Of a stretch of DNA of 64,000 bases, positions 36,799 to 45,498 are shown one piece after another. The stretch's first letter is position 1, and each line of letters opens with the position of its first letter. The notes below the pieces were generated by a model. The model ran no database searches and was not told the origin of the DNA. It worked only from the letters and a program-made list of their open reading frames with translations. Position numbers and translations under genes: made by a program. Source of the stretch: Sphingobacterium allocomposti (lineage in GTDB: Bacteria; Bacteroidota; Bacteroidia; Sphingobacteriales; Sphingobacteriaceae); NCBI RefSeq assembly GCF_008124885.1, contig NZ_VNHX01000019.1, positions 29,051 through 93,050 of the forward strand, given 5' to 3'.

Positions 36799-36832
36799 TT
36801 GTACAAAAGAAAAAAATAATTTTTTACTTTTG
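36799..36832 (+). promoter_or_regulatory. Predicted promoter of the GNAT-argG-argC unit
   Basis: TTG at 36799-36801, 23-base spacer, TACTTTTG at 36825-36832, a full -7 match at the long end of allowed spacing. Transcription from about 36838 would produce a 270-base leader before the GNAT start, unusually long for this window. Confidence 0.6.
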
Positions 36833-36858
36833 CGCTGTCCTAGTTATAAGACGATTAA

Positions 36859-36993
36859 ATGAATTATTTAAAAGCATATATGACCATAAAACACTTGCTT
36901 CCGAAAAGGGTGGCAACGGTTGTTGTGTATGCTTTACACGCGTTTAGTTGTCCGATTTTACGCTTTCGACGACCTATTCTGCCTCGAGCTTGA
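36859..36993 (+). CDS. Putative Arg-rich leader peptide upstream of the arg genes
   Basis: Two in-frame ATGs (36859 and 36880) give 44 or 37 residues. The peptide begins MTIKHLLPKRVATVV and ends FSCPILRFRRPILPRA, with a cluster of four arginine codons (CGC, CGA, CGA, CGA) in the last ten positions, then TGA at 36991-36993. The stop falls inside an inverted repeat. It lies within the leader of an arginine operon, so a translation-sensing attenuator is a natural reading. There is no SD, and no homologue could be checked; it may be an accidental ORF. Confidence 0.5.
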   Translation: MNYLKAYMTIKHLLPKRVATVVVYALHAFSCPILRFRRPILPRA

Positions 36994-37035
36994 TTCGGAG
37001 GCAGGCTACTTCCACTTTGAATATCATCCAGCTCG
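36979..37035 (+). promoter_or_regulatory. Candidate attenuator structures in the arg leader
   Basis: CTGCCTC (36979-36985) pairs with GAGGCAG (36998-37004) in a 7-bp stem that spans the stop codon of the small ORF. CGAGCT (36985-36990) can instead pair with AGCTCG (37030-37035). The two foldings exclude each other at one edge. There is no T-run afterwards, so a simple intrinsic terminator is not present; control could be on translation or Rho access. Confidence 0.4.
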
Positions 37036-37108
37036 GTGATTCTTTCAATCGTTAATTAATATAAAAATTTAATGCGGCACGTGTGTGCAATTTAGGTCGA
37101 CATCTTCG

Positions 37109-37825
37109 ATGACACTTTTAGATTTTTCAATTATCCCAGCCACATCCGCGCATGTGCGGTATGCAGAAGCCATTTGCGACGAGATGTTTGAGTCGGCAAA
37201 AGCGCGTGGGACAGGTATTGCCCGCCGGAAACCGGAATATATAGCCCGGAAAATGGAAGAGGGGAAGGCGGTGATTGCGCTGCATAAGGACGGCCGATGG
37301 GCGGGCTTCTGTTACATCGAAACATGGAGCCATGGCGATTACGTGGCGAACTCAGGGCTGATTGTCAATCCGGCATTTAGAAAAGTAGGTCTGGCGAAAG
37401 CTATCAAGAAGCGCGTATTTGAACTGTCCCGGGAAAAATACCCGCAGGCGAAAATATTTGGCTTGACGACCGGCCTCGCTGTTATGAAGATCAACTCTGA
37501 CCTCGGGTATGAGCCGGTCACATACGCTGAGCTTACGCAGGATGAAGAGTTCTGGAAAGGGTGCCAATCTTGCGTGAATTACGATATTTTGATCAGCAAA
37601 GAACGGAAGAATTGCATGTGCACAGCGATGCTATGGGATCCCGTTGAAAAAGAGCGGGAACTCAAGGAGAAAATTCAGCGGCGGGCGGAAGCAAAGGAAC
37701 GGCTGGACAGAATTGTAAAGAAGCAATCGCTCCTAAAGCGGATTGAGGCTAAATTGTGGAAGTCTTCTAAAAAAATTATTGCTGCGGTATTTCCTGTCGG
37801 AACGGGGACCGTTAAAGGAATATAA
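37109..37825 (+). CDS. GNAT-family N-acyltransferase of arginine synthesis (putative N-acylglutamate synthase)
   Basis: 238 residues from the ATG at 37109 (MTLLDFSIIPATS); a GTG at 37085 is in frame but weaker. The GNAT core is about 1-150, with GFCYIETWSHGDYVANSGLIVNP and the acyl-CoA loop region RKVGLAKAIKKRVFE. Past the core lies a cysteine set C152-x2-C155-x13-C169-x-C171 that could bind zinc, then a charged helical tail. It is directly followed by argG-argC, and a first enzyme making N-acylglutamate is otherwise missing here, so this gene is the obvious candidate. GNAT proteins at this position have been linked to N-acylglutamate synthesis in Bacteroidota; the acyl donor (succinyl- or acetyl-CoA) is unproven. 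Confidence 0.75.
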   Translation: MTLLDFSIIPATSAHVRYAEAICDEMFESAKARGTGIARRKPEYIARKMEEGKAVIALHKDGRWAGFCYIETWSHGDYVANSGLIVNPAFRKVGLAKAIKKRVFELSREKYPQAKIFGLTTGLAVMKINSDLGYEPVTYAELTQDEEFWKGCQSCVNYDILISKERKNCMCTAMLWDPVEKERELKEKIQRRAEAKERLDRIVKKQSLLKRIEAKLWKSSKKIIAAVFPVGTGTVKGI

Positions 37826-38071
37826 TTTGTAGATTTGAAGCGAACAACAGCTGTCGTAGTGCCAAGAGGGGCTAGATGCGCTGTCGGTAAAAGGCACGTG
37901 GCTCTCGGAGCGCTATACAATTTAAGAGGTGTTTTGATGAGACCTGCATACAATTGAGATTAAACACGCATAGATAAATTTAGTCAGACGAAACCTGCAT
38001 GAATTGCCATAACAAAACGATATGAATGGTTTGTGCAAGCTTCGTCACCGATAAAGAACAAACTTAATCAG
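37826..38071 (+). promoter_or_regulatory. argG upstream spacer with repeated words
   Basis: The 246-bp gap between the GNAT gene and argG holds GAYGARACCTGCAT twice (37936-37949 and 37986-37999). It also holds TGCATGAATTGCCATAAC, ACAATTGAGATTAAAC and GCTTCGTCACCGATAAAG, each with a close copy upstream of argH. No TAnnTTTG box was found. The open frame of argG reaches back to 38033, but that part is one of these shared words and is not coding by family comparison. Confidence 0.45.
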
Positions 38072-39268
38072 ATGAAAAAAAAAGTAGTATTAGCGTTTAG
38101 CGGTGGTTTAGATACATCATTTTGCTGTATTTATCTATCGAAGGATTTAGGTCTGGAAGTACATTCTGTGGTTGTAAATACCGGCGGTTTTTCGGAGGAG
38201 GAATTAGCTGCGATAGAAAAGCGGGCTTACGACTTGGGTGTGGAATCGCACACGACAATAGATGAGACCGAAAACTACTACCGTGAAACGATTAAATACT
38301 TAATTTTCGGGAACGTACTGAAAAATGCCACTTACCCGCTGTCCGTATCTGCGGAGCGTGTGTGCCAGGCAACAGCAATAGCGAATTACGCAAAGAAGAT
38401 AGGCGCAGAATGTGTAGCTCATGGCTCGACTGGTGCGGGTAATGATCAGGTTCGCTTTGATATGATATTTAATACGCTTATTCCCGGAGTTGAGATCATC
38501 ACACCGATCCGTGATCTTAAGCTTTCCCGGGAAGAGGAGATTGCCTATCTGGCGAAACACGGCGTAGAGATTAATGCGGAGAAAGCGAAATATTCAATCA
38601 ATAAGGGACTCTGGGGAACGTCGGTCGGAGGTGCCGAGACATTGACGTCCAACCAGTATCTGCCCGAATCTGCCTGGCCGACACAGGTGACGTCGACCGC
38701 GCCGCAGACGATAACGATAGATTTTGTTAAGGGTGAGCCTGTGGCGCTGAACGGAGAAGAAATAGGTGCTGTTAAAGTTATTCAACACCTTCAGGAATTG
38801 GCGCAGCCGTACGGGATCGGACGGGATATCCACGTTGGCGACACGATTATTGGTATCAAAGGACGGGTAGGGTTCGAGGCGGCAGGTCCGTTGATTCTGA
38901 TTAAAGCGCACCATACGTTGGAAAAACACACGCTGACCAAGTGGCAGTTGTCCTGGAAAGATCAGATATCCGGCTTCTACGGCAACTATATGCACGAAGG
39001 TCAGATGCACGATCCTGTCATGCGCGATATCGAAGCTTTTTTAGACTCTTCCCAGCAGACCGTTACAGGCCGCGTCATAGTAGAACTACATCCCTATCGT
39101 TTTATAGTCGTAGGCATAGAGTCTGCGTATGATCTGATGTCTACGAAGTTTGGAAGTTACGGCGAGATGAACAAAGGGTATACGGGAGACGACGTGAAAG
39201 GATTCGCGAAAATCTTTGGTAACCAGACCATCATATGGCACAAGGTTAATCGAGGAGGAGCGGAATGA
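38072..39268 (+). CDS. argG: Argininosuccinate synthase
   Basis: 398 residues from the ATG at 38072 (MKKKVVLAFSGGLDTSF). It joins citrulline and aspartate with ATP. The N-terminal ATP motif AFSGGLDTS is followed by the citrulline/aspartate-binding region with AHGSTGAGNDQVRFD (family signature G-S/C-T-G-x-G-N-D-x-x-R-F). GLWGTSVGG and the tetramerisation C-terminus HPYRFIVVGIESAYDLM are present. It overlaps argC by four bases (ATGA), so the two are translationally coupled. Confidence 0.96.
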   Translation: MKKKVVLAFSGGLDTSFCCIYLSKDLGLEVHSVVVNTGGFSEEELAAIEKRAYDLGVESHTTIDETENYYRETIKYLIFGNVLKNATYPLSVSAERVCQATAIANYAKKIGAECVAHGSTGAGNDQVRFDMIFNTLIPGVEIITPIRDLKLSREEEIAYLAKHGVEINAEKAKYSINKGLWGTSVGGAETLTSNQYLPESAWPTQVTSTAPQTITIDFVKGEPVALNGEEIGAVKVIQHLQELAQPYGIGRDIHVGDTIIGIKGRVGFEAAGPLILIKAHHTLEKHTLTKWQLSWKDQISGFYGNYMHEGQMHDPVMRDIEAFLDSSQQTVTGRVIVELHPYRFIVVGIESAYDLMSTKFGSYGEMNKGYTGDDVKGFAKIFGNQTIIWHKVNRGGAE

Positions 39269-40278
39269 TTAGGGTAGGTATCGTAGGATCTGCAGGATAC
39301 ACAGGAGGCGAGTTGCTGCGGGTACTGATTTATCATCCGCATGTTGAAATTGTTTTTGCAAACTCAGCATCAAATGCCGGAAATAAAGTTTACGAAGTAC
39401 ACAATGACTTGTTCGGCGACACGGAACTCGAATTTTCTTCCGACTTCCATTCGGATATCGACGTACTGTTCCTTTGTGTAGGACATGGCGATGCACGGAA
39501 ATTTTTGGCTGAGAACCCAGTAGACCCCTCGGTAAAAATCATTGATCTTTCGCAGGATTACCGGCTAAAAGCGAATACGGCTTATCAGGACGGCTATTTC
39601 GTATATGGCCTTCCCGAGTTAAACAGAGAGGCTATTAAAGCGGCGCAGTATATCGCCAATCCCGGGTGTTTTGCAACAAATATTCAGCTGGCATTGCTTC
39701 CGTTGGCGGCGAAGAAGGCGTTGCCCGAGCAGATTCATATCAATGCCACGACGGGGTCGACAGGCGCAGGGCAGAAGCCGTCGGCTACTTCCCATTTTTC
39801 GTGGCGCAGTGGAAACCTCTCCGCTTATAAATCTTTCGAGCATCAACATCTGCAGGAGATATCCGAGTCTCTGAATCAGCTTCAACCCGATTTTTTGCCG
39901 CAATCGGATGAGAGCTTGCTGCAGCGCGCGATGCGTCGGATCAATATGGTGCCTCAGCGTGGCGCATTTCCGAGAGGTATTTTTTCTGCTATATATGTGA
40001 CTTCAGCGTTAACCGAAGACGAAGCATATACTCTTTACCGGGATTACTACGCAAGTCATCCCTTTACGTGGGTAAGCGAAACCAATATCGATATGAAGCA
40101 GGTGGTAAATACAAATAAGAGCATCATGCATTTGGAAAAGCATGGCGACCAATTGTTGATACTGAATGCTACCGACAACCTGCTGAAAGGGGCTTCCGGC
40201 CAGGCTGTGCAAAATATGAATCTGATGTTCGGTTTGGACGAACGTACAGGACTAAACCTGAAGAGTGTAGGATTTTAA
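39265..40278 (+). CDS. argC: N-acetyl(acyl)-gamma-glutamyl-phosphate reductase
   Basis: 337 residues. It reduces N-acylglutamyl phosphate to the semialdehyde. NADP-binding GSAGYTGGELLRVL at the start, LSQDYRL in the middle, and the catalytic Cys135 in NPGCFATN. HxxEI-type TGSTGAGQKPS and PQRGAFPRGI follow, and C-terminal TDNLLKGASGQAVQNMN is typical. It is the last gene of the GNAT-argG-argC unit, with a very strong terminator starting at its own stop codon. Confidence 0.96.
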   Translation: MIRVGIVGSAGYTGGELLRVLIYHPHVEIVFANSASNAGNKVYEVHNDLFGDTELEFSSDFHSDIDVLFLCVGHGDARKFLAENPVDPSVKIIDLSQDYRLKANTAYQDGYFVYGLPELNREAIKAAQYIANPGCFATNIQLALLPLAAKKALPEQIHINATTGSTGAGQKPSATSHFSWRSGNLSAYKSFEHQHLQEISESLNQLQPDFLPQSDESLLQRAMRRINMVPQRGAFPRGIFSAIYVTSALTEDEAYTLYRDYYASHPFTWVSETNIDMKQVVNTNKSIMHLEKHGDQLLILNATDNLLKGASGQAVQNMNLMFGLDERTGLNLKSVGF

Positions 40279-40315
40279 ACGAACAAGGTCTGCATATTGC
40301 AGACCTTGTTCGTTT
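40277..40315 (+). terminator. Intrinsic terminator of GNAT-argG-argC
   Basis: A perfect 18-bp stem (arms 40277-40294 and 40298-40315) with a three-base loop begins within the argC stop codon. It lies between convergent genes and may work both ways. Confidence 0.9.
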
Positions 40316-40333
40316 ATATTTGTATGGCAGGTG

Positions 40334-41152
40334 TTATTCTGCCGAAAGGTTAATCTTTCTCTCAATCGAAACATTATCTCCCGTTACAGCATTGCCATCT
40401 TTGTTAATCAGCGTCAGTTTAACAGTATTTTCACCCATGGGTAAGTTAAGTATTTCGTAAGGAACCCATTGGTCCAGCGTAAACTCCTGACCGTTAATTT
40501 CTGCCTTTACCTTATGTCCGTCAGCAGCTAACGTGCCATTGGAAACAAAGAAGTCGAGCAGCAATGTCTTGGTTTCTTCTCCTTTATAATCGCCCTTAGG
40601 ACGGCTGTAAAAGAGGGATAGCTCCGTAGGGGCCGGAAGTTCTTCCACCTGGCCATCTGCGGTTACTTTGAATTTGACCAATTTAGAGGCGTCCGCCGTT
40701 TTTATGGATTCATGAAAAGAGCGGGACAGGAAGGACATCAGATAATGCTCTGAGTTCAGGGGTACCGTTACGGTATGCTCGGGTTTATACAATGCTACAT
40801 AGGGCTGATTGTCTAAAATAAAATGTATATGCTGACCGTCGTGCGAGTTGGCCATATGATGGTCATGTTCTGTCTGTGCCGTTAGTTCGAAGTTACTGAC
40901 ATCATATTTTACGGTGACTTTTGCGGAGTCTGCACCTGCTTTCTCAGCCGTGATGGATGCTATCTTGAGCGTCGCGCCGGGAAACTCCTTGGAGTGTTTC
41001 AGCGGATTAACGGCAATACCTCCCGTTGTGTCCGACAGGGCAGTCGAATCCTGGGTTTCACCTTCGCTGTTTTTGGTTGTTGGATTACAAGAGGCAATTG
41101 TTGCCGATACTGCAAGAAGGGCCAATGCCGTCTTCAATGGGTTCATTTTCAT
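40334..41152 (-). CDS. Lipoprotein of unknown function
   Basis: 272 residues. The signal peptide ends in the lipobox TIASC, so the mature protein starts at a lipidated cysteine followed by an unstructured acidic stretch (NPTTKNSEGETQDSTALSD). The rest is beta-rich, with a His-rich patch TEHDHHMANSHDGQHIHFILDNQPYV that could bind metal and PLGENTVKLTLINKDG near the end. Such domains occur in Bacteroidota periplasmic proteins; no function is known to me. It is convergent with argC. Confidence 0.78.
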   Translation of the reverse strand: MKMNPLKTALALLAVSATIASCNPTTKNSEGETQDSTALSDTTGGIAVNPLKHSKEFPGATLKIASITAEKAGADSAKVTVKYDVSNFELTAQTEHDHHMANSHDGQHIHFILDNQPYVALYKPEHTVTVPLNSEHYLMSFLSRSFHESIKTADASKLVKFKVTADGQVEELPAPTELSLFYSRPKGDYKGEETKTLLLDFFVSNGTLAADGHKVKAEINGQEFTLDQWVPYEILNLPMGENTVKLTLINKDGNAVTGDNVSIERKINLSAE

Positions 41153-41263
41153 ATCTTTTGATTTAAACGATGTTGATTATTAACCTGTTATTTAACAAAC
41201 TTATATAATTTCGTCTTGATATCCAATTATTCTGATTACCGAATATAAAAGCAAAATATCTGC

Positions 41264-41289
41264 AAAAAAGTTTTCTATTAATTGAAAAC
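41264..41289 (-). terminator. Terminator of the hem operon overlapping the hemL stop
   Basis: On the minus strand GTTTTC (complement of 41284-41289) and GAAAAC (complement of 41270-41275) pair across the hemL stop codon and are followed by six T. The stem is short (6 bp). Confidence 0.55.
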
Positions 41290-42588
41290 AACGTCCAACG
41301 CCACTTTTATAGCTTGTAATGTTACTTCCAGATCGCTTTCGCTGTGTGCATCGGAGATGAATCCGACCTCATATCCCGAGGGGCCGAAGTAGATGCCTTG
41401 GTTCAGCAATGCCCTGTGCATCACCTTGTATTTTTCCATAGATTGGGGATCGATTTCATCTGCCCGCTTAATATGGAGCTGCGAAGTAAACGCAAACCAG
41501 AAGATAGAGCCAATGGTAAAGATTTGAACTTCGTACCCTTTTGCACGGATATAGGCGCGTAAAGCCTCTACGAAGCTTCTTGTTTTTTCTTCTTGTTTTT
41601 CGTAGAAGCCGGCTCTGGAAAGAATGTTTAAAGCAGCAATTCCTGCGGCCATGGCGACAGGATTTCCGGAAAGCGTCCCCGCCTGATAGACGTTGCCGTC
41701 CGGTGAAATATGGCTCATCAGTTCTTTCGAGGCCCCGTATGCGCCGACAGGCATACCGCCTCCGATAATCTTCCCATAGGTAATGATGTCAGGCTGAACG
41801 TTGTAATGTCGGGCAGCACCCTCGAATCCCAGTCTGAAGCCGGTGATCACCTCATCAAAGATGAGTAGAGCTCCATGTTTCTTCGTTATCTCACGTAAAA
41901 AATGGATGTATTCGTGGTCTTGAATTAAGAGTCCGTTATTGGCTGGCACGCCCTCGATGATGACCGCTGCGATCTGCTCGGGAAATGCAGTAAACACCTC
42001 TTGTATTGCTTCACGGTCGTTTAGGGAAACCACGATCGTTTCCTGGGCAAAGGCCTGTGGAACTCCAGCTGATGATGTTTCCCCAAATGTAACGAGTCCG
42101 GAGCCGGCCTTAACCAGCAAGGAGTCGGAATGTCCATGGTAGCATCCTTCAAACTTTACGATCTTATCACGACGCGTATATCCTCTCGCCAGACGGATTG
42201 CTGACATCACGGCCTCGGTGCCGGAGCTGACAAAACGTATCTTTTCAATGAACTTGTTCCGATTTAAAATCAGTTCAGCAAGCTCGTTTTCCAAGCGGGT
42301 AGGTGCGCCAAAGCTGAGTCCTTTGCTTAATTGGCCAGCAACGGCCTCCCGCACTTCATCGTTGTTATGTCCCAGAATAAGCGGGCCCCATGAACAGCAA
42401 TAGTCGATGAACTCATTTCCGTCGGCATCCCATATTCTGGCTTTATCGCCGCGCTCTATAAAGAGCGGTGTGCCGTAGACTGATTTAAACGCGCGGACAG
42501 GCGAGTTGACTCCTCCGGGGAAGAAGTTCTTAGCCTTTTCAAAAAGTTCTGCAGACTTTTTTCGTGAGATATCTTTTAGTTTTGTCAT
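41278..42588 (-). CDS. hemL: Glutamate-1-semialdehyde 2,1-aminomutase
   Basis: 436 residues, PLP class III. It converts glutamate-1-semialdehyde to 5-aminolevulinate. PGGVNSPVRAFKSV is the diagnostic start of HemL. VSSGTEAVMSAIRLARG binds the cofactor phosphate, LLIFDEVITGFR supplies the PLP aspartate, and the lysine is Lys273 in TYGKIIGGGMPVGAYG. Length is standard. It is the last gene of hemA-hemCD-hemB-hemL. Confidence 0.97.
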   Translation of the reverse strand: MTKLKDISRKKSAELFEKAKNFFPGGVNSPVRAFKSVYGTPLFIERGDKARIWDADGNEFIDYCCSWGPLILGHNNDEVREAVAGQLSKGLSFGAPTRLENELAELILNRNKFIEKIRFVSSGTEAVMSAIRLARGYTRRDKIVKFEGCYHGHSDSLLVKAGSGLVTFGETSSAGVPQAFAQETIVVSLNDREAIQEVFTAFPEQIAAVIIEGVPANNGLLIQDHEYIHFLREITKKHGALLIFDEVITGFRLGFEGAARHYNVQPDIITYGKIIGGGMPVGAYGASKELMSHISPDGNVYQAGTLSGNPVAMAAGIAALNILSRAGFYEKQEEKTRSFVEALRAYIRAKGYEVQIFTIGSIFWFAFTSQLHIKRADEIDPQSMEKYKVMHRALLNQGIYFGPSGYEVGFISDAHSESDLEVTLQAIKVALDVVFN

Positions 42589-42675
42589 TTTTTTTACTGT
42601 TAATTTGTGAGGTGTTAAGCTACCGCTTTTACGCCTTTACGTCCATTAATTACTTCGTTACGCGTCTATCTATCC

Positions 42676-43647
42676 TTACAGCCAGCCTTTCTCCAACACT
42701 TCCTTGGCATGATAGGTTAAGATGGAGGTCGCTCCTGCGCGGCGGAAGCTTAATAATGTTTCCATGATGGAACGTTCCTCGTCGAGCCAGCCGTTGCGGA
42801 TAGCGGCCTTCAGCATGGCGTATTCGCCGGAAACGTTATAGGCCGCTATGGGCAGATCGAAATTATCGTGTAGCAACTTGATGATATCGAGGTAAGGTAA
42901 ACCAGGTTTTACCATAAGAAAGTCGGCTCCTTCTTCCATATCCAGCTGCGCTTCAATCAAGGCCTCTCTGGAATTTGCCGGATTCATCTGATAGGTCTTT
43001 TTATCGCCGGCTTTTGGCGCTGAATTTAGCGCGTCGCGGAACGGGCCGTAAAATGCGGACGCGTACTTCGCCGTGTAGGACATCAATGATACATTTTTGA
43101 AGCCGTGTGTATCCAGTAACTCCCGGATATAGCCGATACGTCCGTCCATCATGTCCGAGGGCGCGATAATATCCGCGCCTGCCTGGGCATGGGCAAGGGC
43201 CATTTTTCCTAGAATTTCCAACGTTTCGTCGTTTAGAATTTCCCCGTCCTCGACAATGCCGTCATGACCGTCTGAGCTGTACGGATCCATTGCTACATCC
43301 GTAACCACACACGCTTCGGGAAAATATTTTTTCACCTGTTCGATAGCGCGTAAGTAGAGGCTGTCTTTTTGATAACTGACCGTCGCGTATTTGTCCTTGA
43401 GAGACTCGTCAATATTTGGGAAAAGATCAAAAGCTTTTAGTCCCAGATTAAGGCAGCTTTCGACCTCGCGGAGCAGGTTATCCACGGAATAGCGGAATAT
43501 GCCCGGCATGGAGGACACTTCTGTTTTTTGTTGCTGTCCGTCGACGATAAATAACGGAAATATAAGGTTAGCAGCTGACAGATGGTTCTCTTGGATCATA
43601 TCCCGGATTACTGCTGATTTTCTGTTTCTTCTTGGGCGTTGTAACAT
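42676..43647 (-). CDS. hemB: Delta-aminolevulinic acid dehydratase (porphobilinogen synthase)
   Basis: 323 residues from the ATG at 43645-43647 (MLQRPRRNRKSAVIR), the usual family start. It condenses two aminolevulinates to porphobilinogen. The two Schiff-base lysines are in YTAKYASAFYGPFR and MVKPGLPYLD. The metal site reads DVAMDPYSSDGHDG: aspartates stand where zinc enzymes have three cysteines, so this is the magnesium/potassium type seen in plants and many bacteria. hemL follows downstream by 87 bases and the hemC-hemD fusion precedes it. Confidence 0.96.
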   Translation of the reverse strand: MLQRPRRNRKSAVIRDMIQENHLSAANLIFPLFIVDGQQQKTEVSSMPGIFRYSVDNLLREVESCLNLGLKAFDLFPNIDESLKDKYATVSYQKDSLYLRAIEQVKKYFPEACVVTDVAMDPYSSDGHDGIVEDGEILNDETLEILGKMALAHAQAGADIIAPSDMMDGRIGYIRELLDTHGFKNVSLMSYTAKYASAFYGPFRDALNSAPKAGDKKTYQMNPANSREALIEAQLDMEEGADFLMVKPGLPYLDIIKLLHDNFDLPIAAYNVSGEYAMLKAAIRNGWLDEERSIMETLLSFRRAGATSILTYHAKEVLEKGWL

Positions 43648-43803
43648 AGTTTTACTTATTATATAATGCAATACTTCAGACGGTAAGGCGTCCTCGTCTC
43701 GTGCTTTTGGGGAACGGATTACCTCCTTTTTCAGACAGATGCGTATTGCGAAGTTTGTTCCCTTTCAATCGATCCTCATTGTAGGACTGTCGATTTGCTA
43801 CTA

Positions 43804-45393
43804 TTAAAACTCTAGACCGAAAATGGCCTCTGCAAGGCCGATCTCGTCCGGTGTAAACGGCAACGTATAACGTAGGCCCATAGCTTCAATCGACTTGGCG
43901 GTAGAATAGCCGATACAGATAATCTGCTGCCCCGGGTCGACGAGATTATCCCTAAAATACGCTTCGACGTTGCTCGGACTCGTGAAAATCAGTACGTCGG
44001 CGTTGGACTTATTTACTTCTTCTTCCAGGACCGTTTCGTAAATAGGCATGTCGATGACCTTTGTGTTCGCTGTCAGTGCGTTTTGGATAGACATCATTGA
44101 ATCCTTTGCCCGCGGAATAAATACCGTCTGCCCATCTACCAGCTTAGCAAATTCTTTAGCAATGTCTTCCGTTTTTATGCCTAGGTTATCGCCTGAAAAA
44201 TCTGCGATGCGATCATATTTCCGAAGAGCATCTTCCGAACCCCGGCCTAACACCGCGAGCTTTGTCTTTTTAAGAATCAGCGGGTTCAACTTAAAGAAGT
44301 GGTCAATAGCATTTTTGCTGTTGAAGAATATCCAATCCGCACGTTTTAGGATAAAGGAGTCCAGCTTATTGATTGTTGGGAAAATCCGTATAAGGGATCG
44401 GGCGTCGACGTGAATTTTGTGTTTTGCCAAATATCGTCCAAGGTACGAGTTTTCGTCCAAATCTCTTGTAATGAATACGCTGGACGCCAGCTTTCTGTCT
44501 TTTCGGAATTTTGAAAAGATCGTATCGGCCAACCCCTCTGTTGTGTCGGTCTGCACGTAAAGCCGGTCCGGAAAATCTTCGTTATCATCGGCGATGGAAG
44601 TCCATGCTTCGTATTTTCCGTCTGCGGTTTCCCGGCAATAACAGCCAAGCGGTGCGTGGCATCCCGCGTCAAAGAGGTTTAAGACCTTCCGTTCAACAGC
44701 TATAGTGTCCGCTACCTTTTGATCATGTATCTGCCGAAGCGTTTCGAAAAGTTCGCTGTCTGTTTCGCGGATCTGTATTGCCAAAACCCCTTGGGCGGGT
44801 GCAGGGATAACTTCGATAGGTGCGATTTCTTCAATATGAAAGTCAGCCAGGTCCATTTCTATTCGGCTGACTCCAGCTTTAGCCAGTACAATGGCATCAT
44901 ATTGTTCATCACGCAATTTTTGTATGCGTGTTTGCAGATTTCCACGCAGGTCGGTAAACTCCAGATCCGGGCGTAATGACAGGAGCTGTGCTTTTCTGCG
45001 GTTGGACGACGTCCCTACTGTCGCGTTGTGCTTCAAGGAAAGCCGCTTTTTAATATCCACGCAGTCTTTATGGATAATCAGAAGCTCCGAAGGATCCTCC
45101 CGCTCCGATACGGCAGCAATGATAAGTCCCGGCGGATTGGTTGTAGGAAGATCTTTGTGCGAGTGAACAGCGAGATCGATTTGGTTCTGAAGGAGTTCCT
45201 CTTCAAGTTCTTTGGTGAAAAATCCTTTACCTTCCAGTTTATCCAAACGGAGATGTTGGACGATGTCGCCTTGAGTCTTGATTATTTTGAGTTCGGAGTC
45301 AACGCCGATTGCCGCTAGCCGCTCTTTGACGTAATTCGCTTGCCACAATGCCAACTGGCTACCTCGAGTTCCAATGATAAGTTTTCTGTTCAC
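43804..45393 (-). CDS. hemCD: Porphobilinogen deaminase-uroporphyrinogen III synthase fusion
   Basis: 529 residues from a GTG at 45391-45393 (read as MNRKLIIGTRGSQLALWQA); the open frame continues to 45447 but the family starts here. Residues 1 to about 305 are HemC: IIGTRGS, RLDKLEGKGFFTKELE, HSHKDLPT, and the dipyrromethane cysteine Cys245 in DAGCHAPLG. Residues from about 310 are HemD-like: SVFITRDLDENSYLGRYL, IFFNSKNAIDHFF, LIFTSPSNVEAYF and ICIGYSTAKSIEA. One polypeptide would thus build the linear tetrapyrrole and close it to uroporphyrinogen III. Fusion of these two is found in other Bacteroidota. Confidence 0.93.
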   Translation of the reverse strand: MNRKLIIGTRGSQLALWQANYVKERLAAIGVDSELKIIKTQGDIVQHLRLDKLEGKGFFTKELEEELLQNQIDLAVHSHKDLPTTNPPGLIIAAVSEREDPSELLIIHKDCVDIKKRLSLKHNATVGTSSNRRKAQLLSLRPDLEFTDLRGNLQTRIQKLRDEQYDAIVLAKAGVSRIEMDLADFHIEEIAPIEVIPAPAQGVLAIQIRETDSELFETLRQIHDQKVADTIAVERKVLNLFDAGCHAPLGCYCRETADGKYEAWTSIADDNEDFPDRLYVQTDTTEGLADTIFSKFRKDRKLASSVFITRDLDENSYLGRYLAKHKIHVDARSLIRIFPTINKLDSFILKRADWIFFNSKNAIDHFFKLNPLILKKTKLAVLGRGSEDALRKYDRIADFSGDNLGIKTEDIAKEFAKLVDGQTVFIPRAKDSMMSIQNALTANTKVIDMPIYETVLEEEVNKSNADVLIFTSPSNVEAYFRDNLVDPGQQIICIGYSTAKSIEAMGLRYTLPFTPDEIGLAEAIFGLEF

Positions 45394-45498
45394 TATAGAT
45401 GCTTTATGGTTGAAAATGCGTACAAATTTAACCAAATAGTCATACAATCCCGACAGTCAATGTCAGAATTAGGCTAAAAAATGAAAACAGGGGGTATA

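Noticed and set aside
38033..38071. Longer ArgG start (MQASSPIKNK...)
   Set aside because: The segment is one of the words shared with the argH spacer; ArgG proteins begin at MKKKVVLAFSGG.
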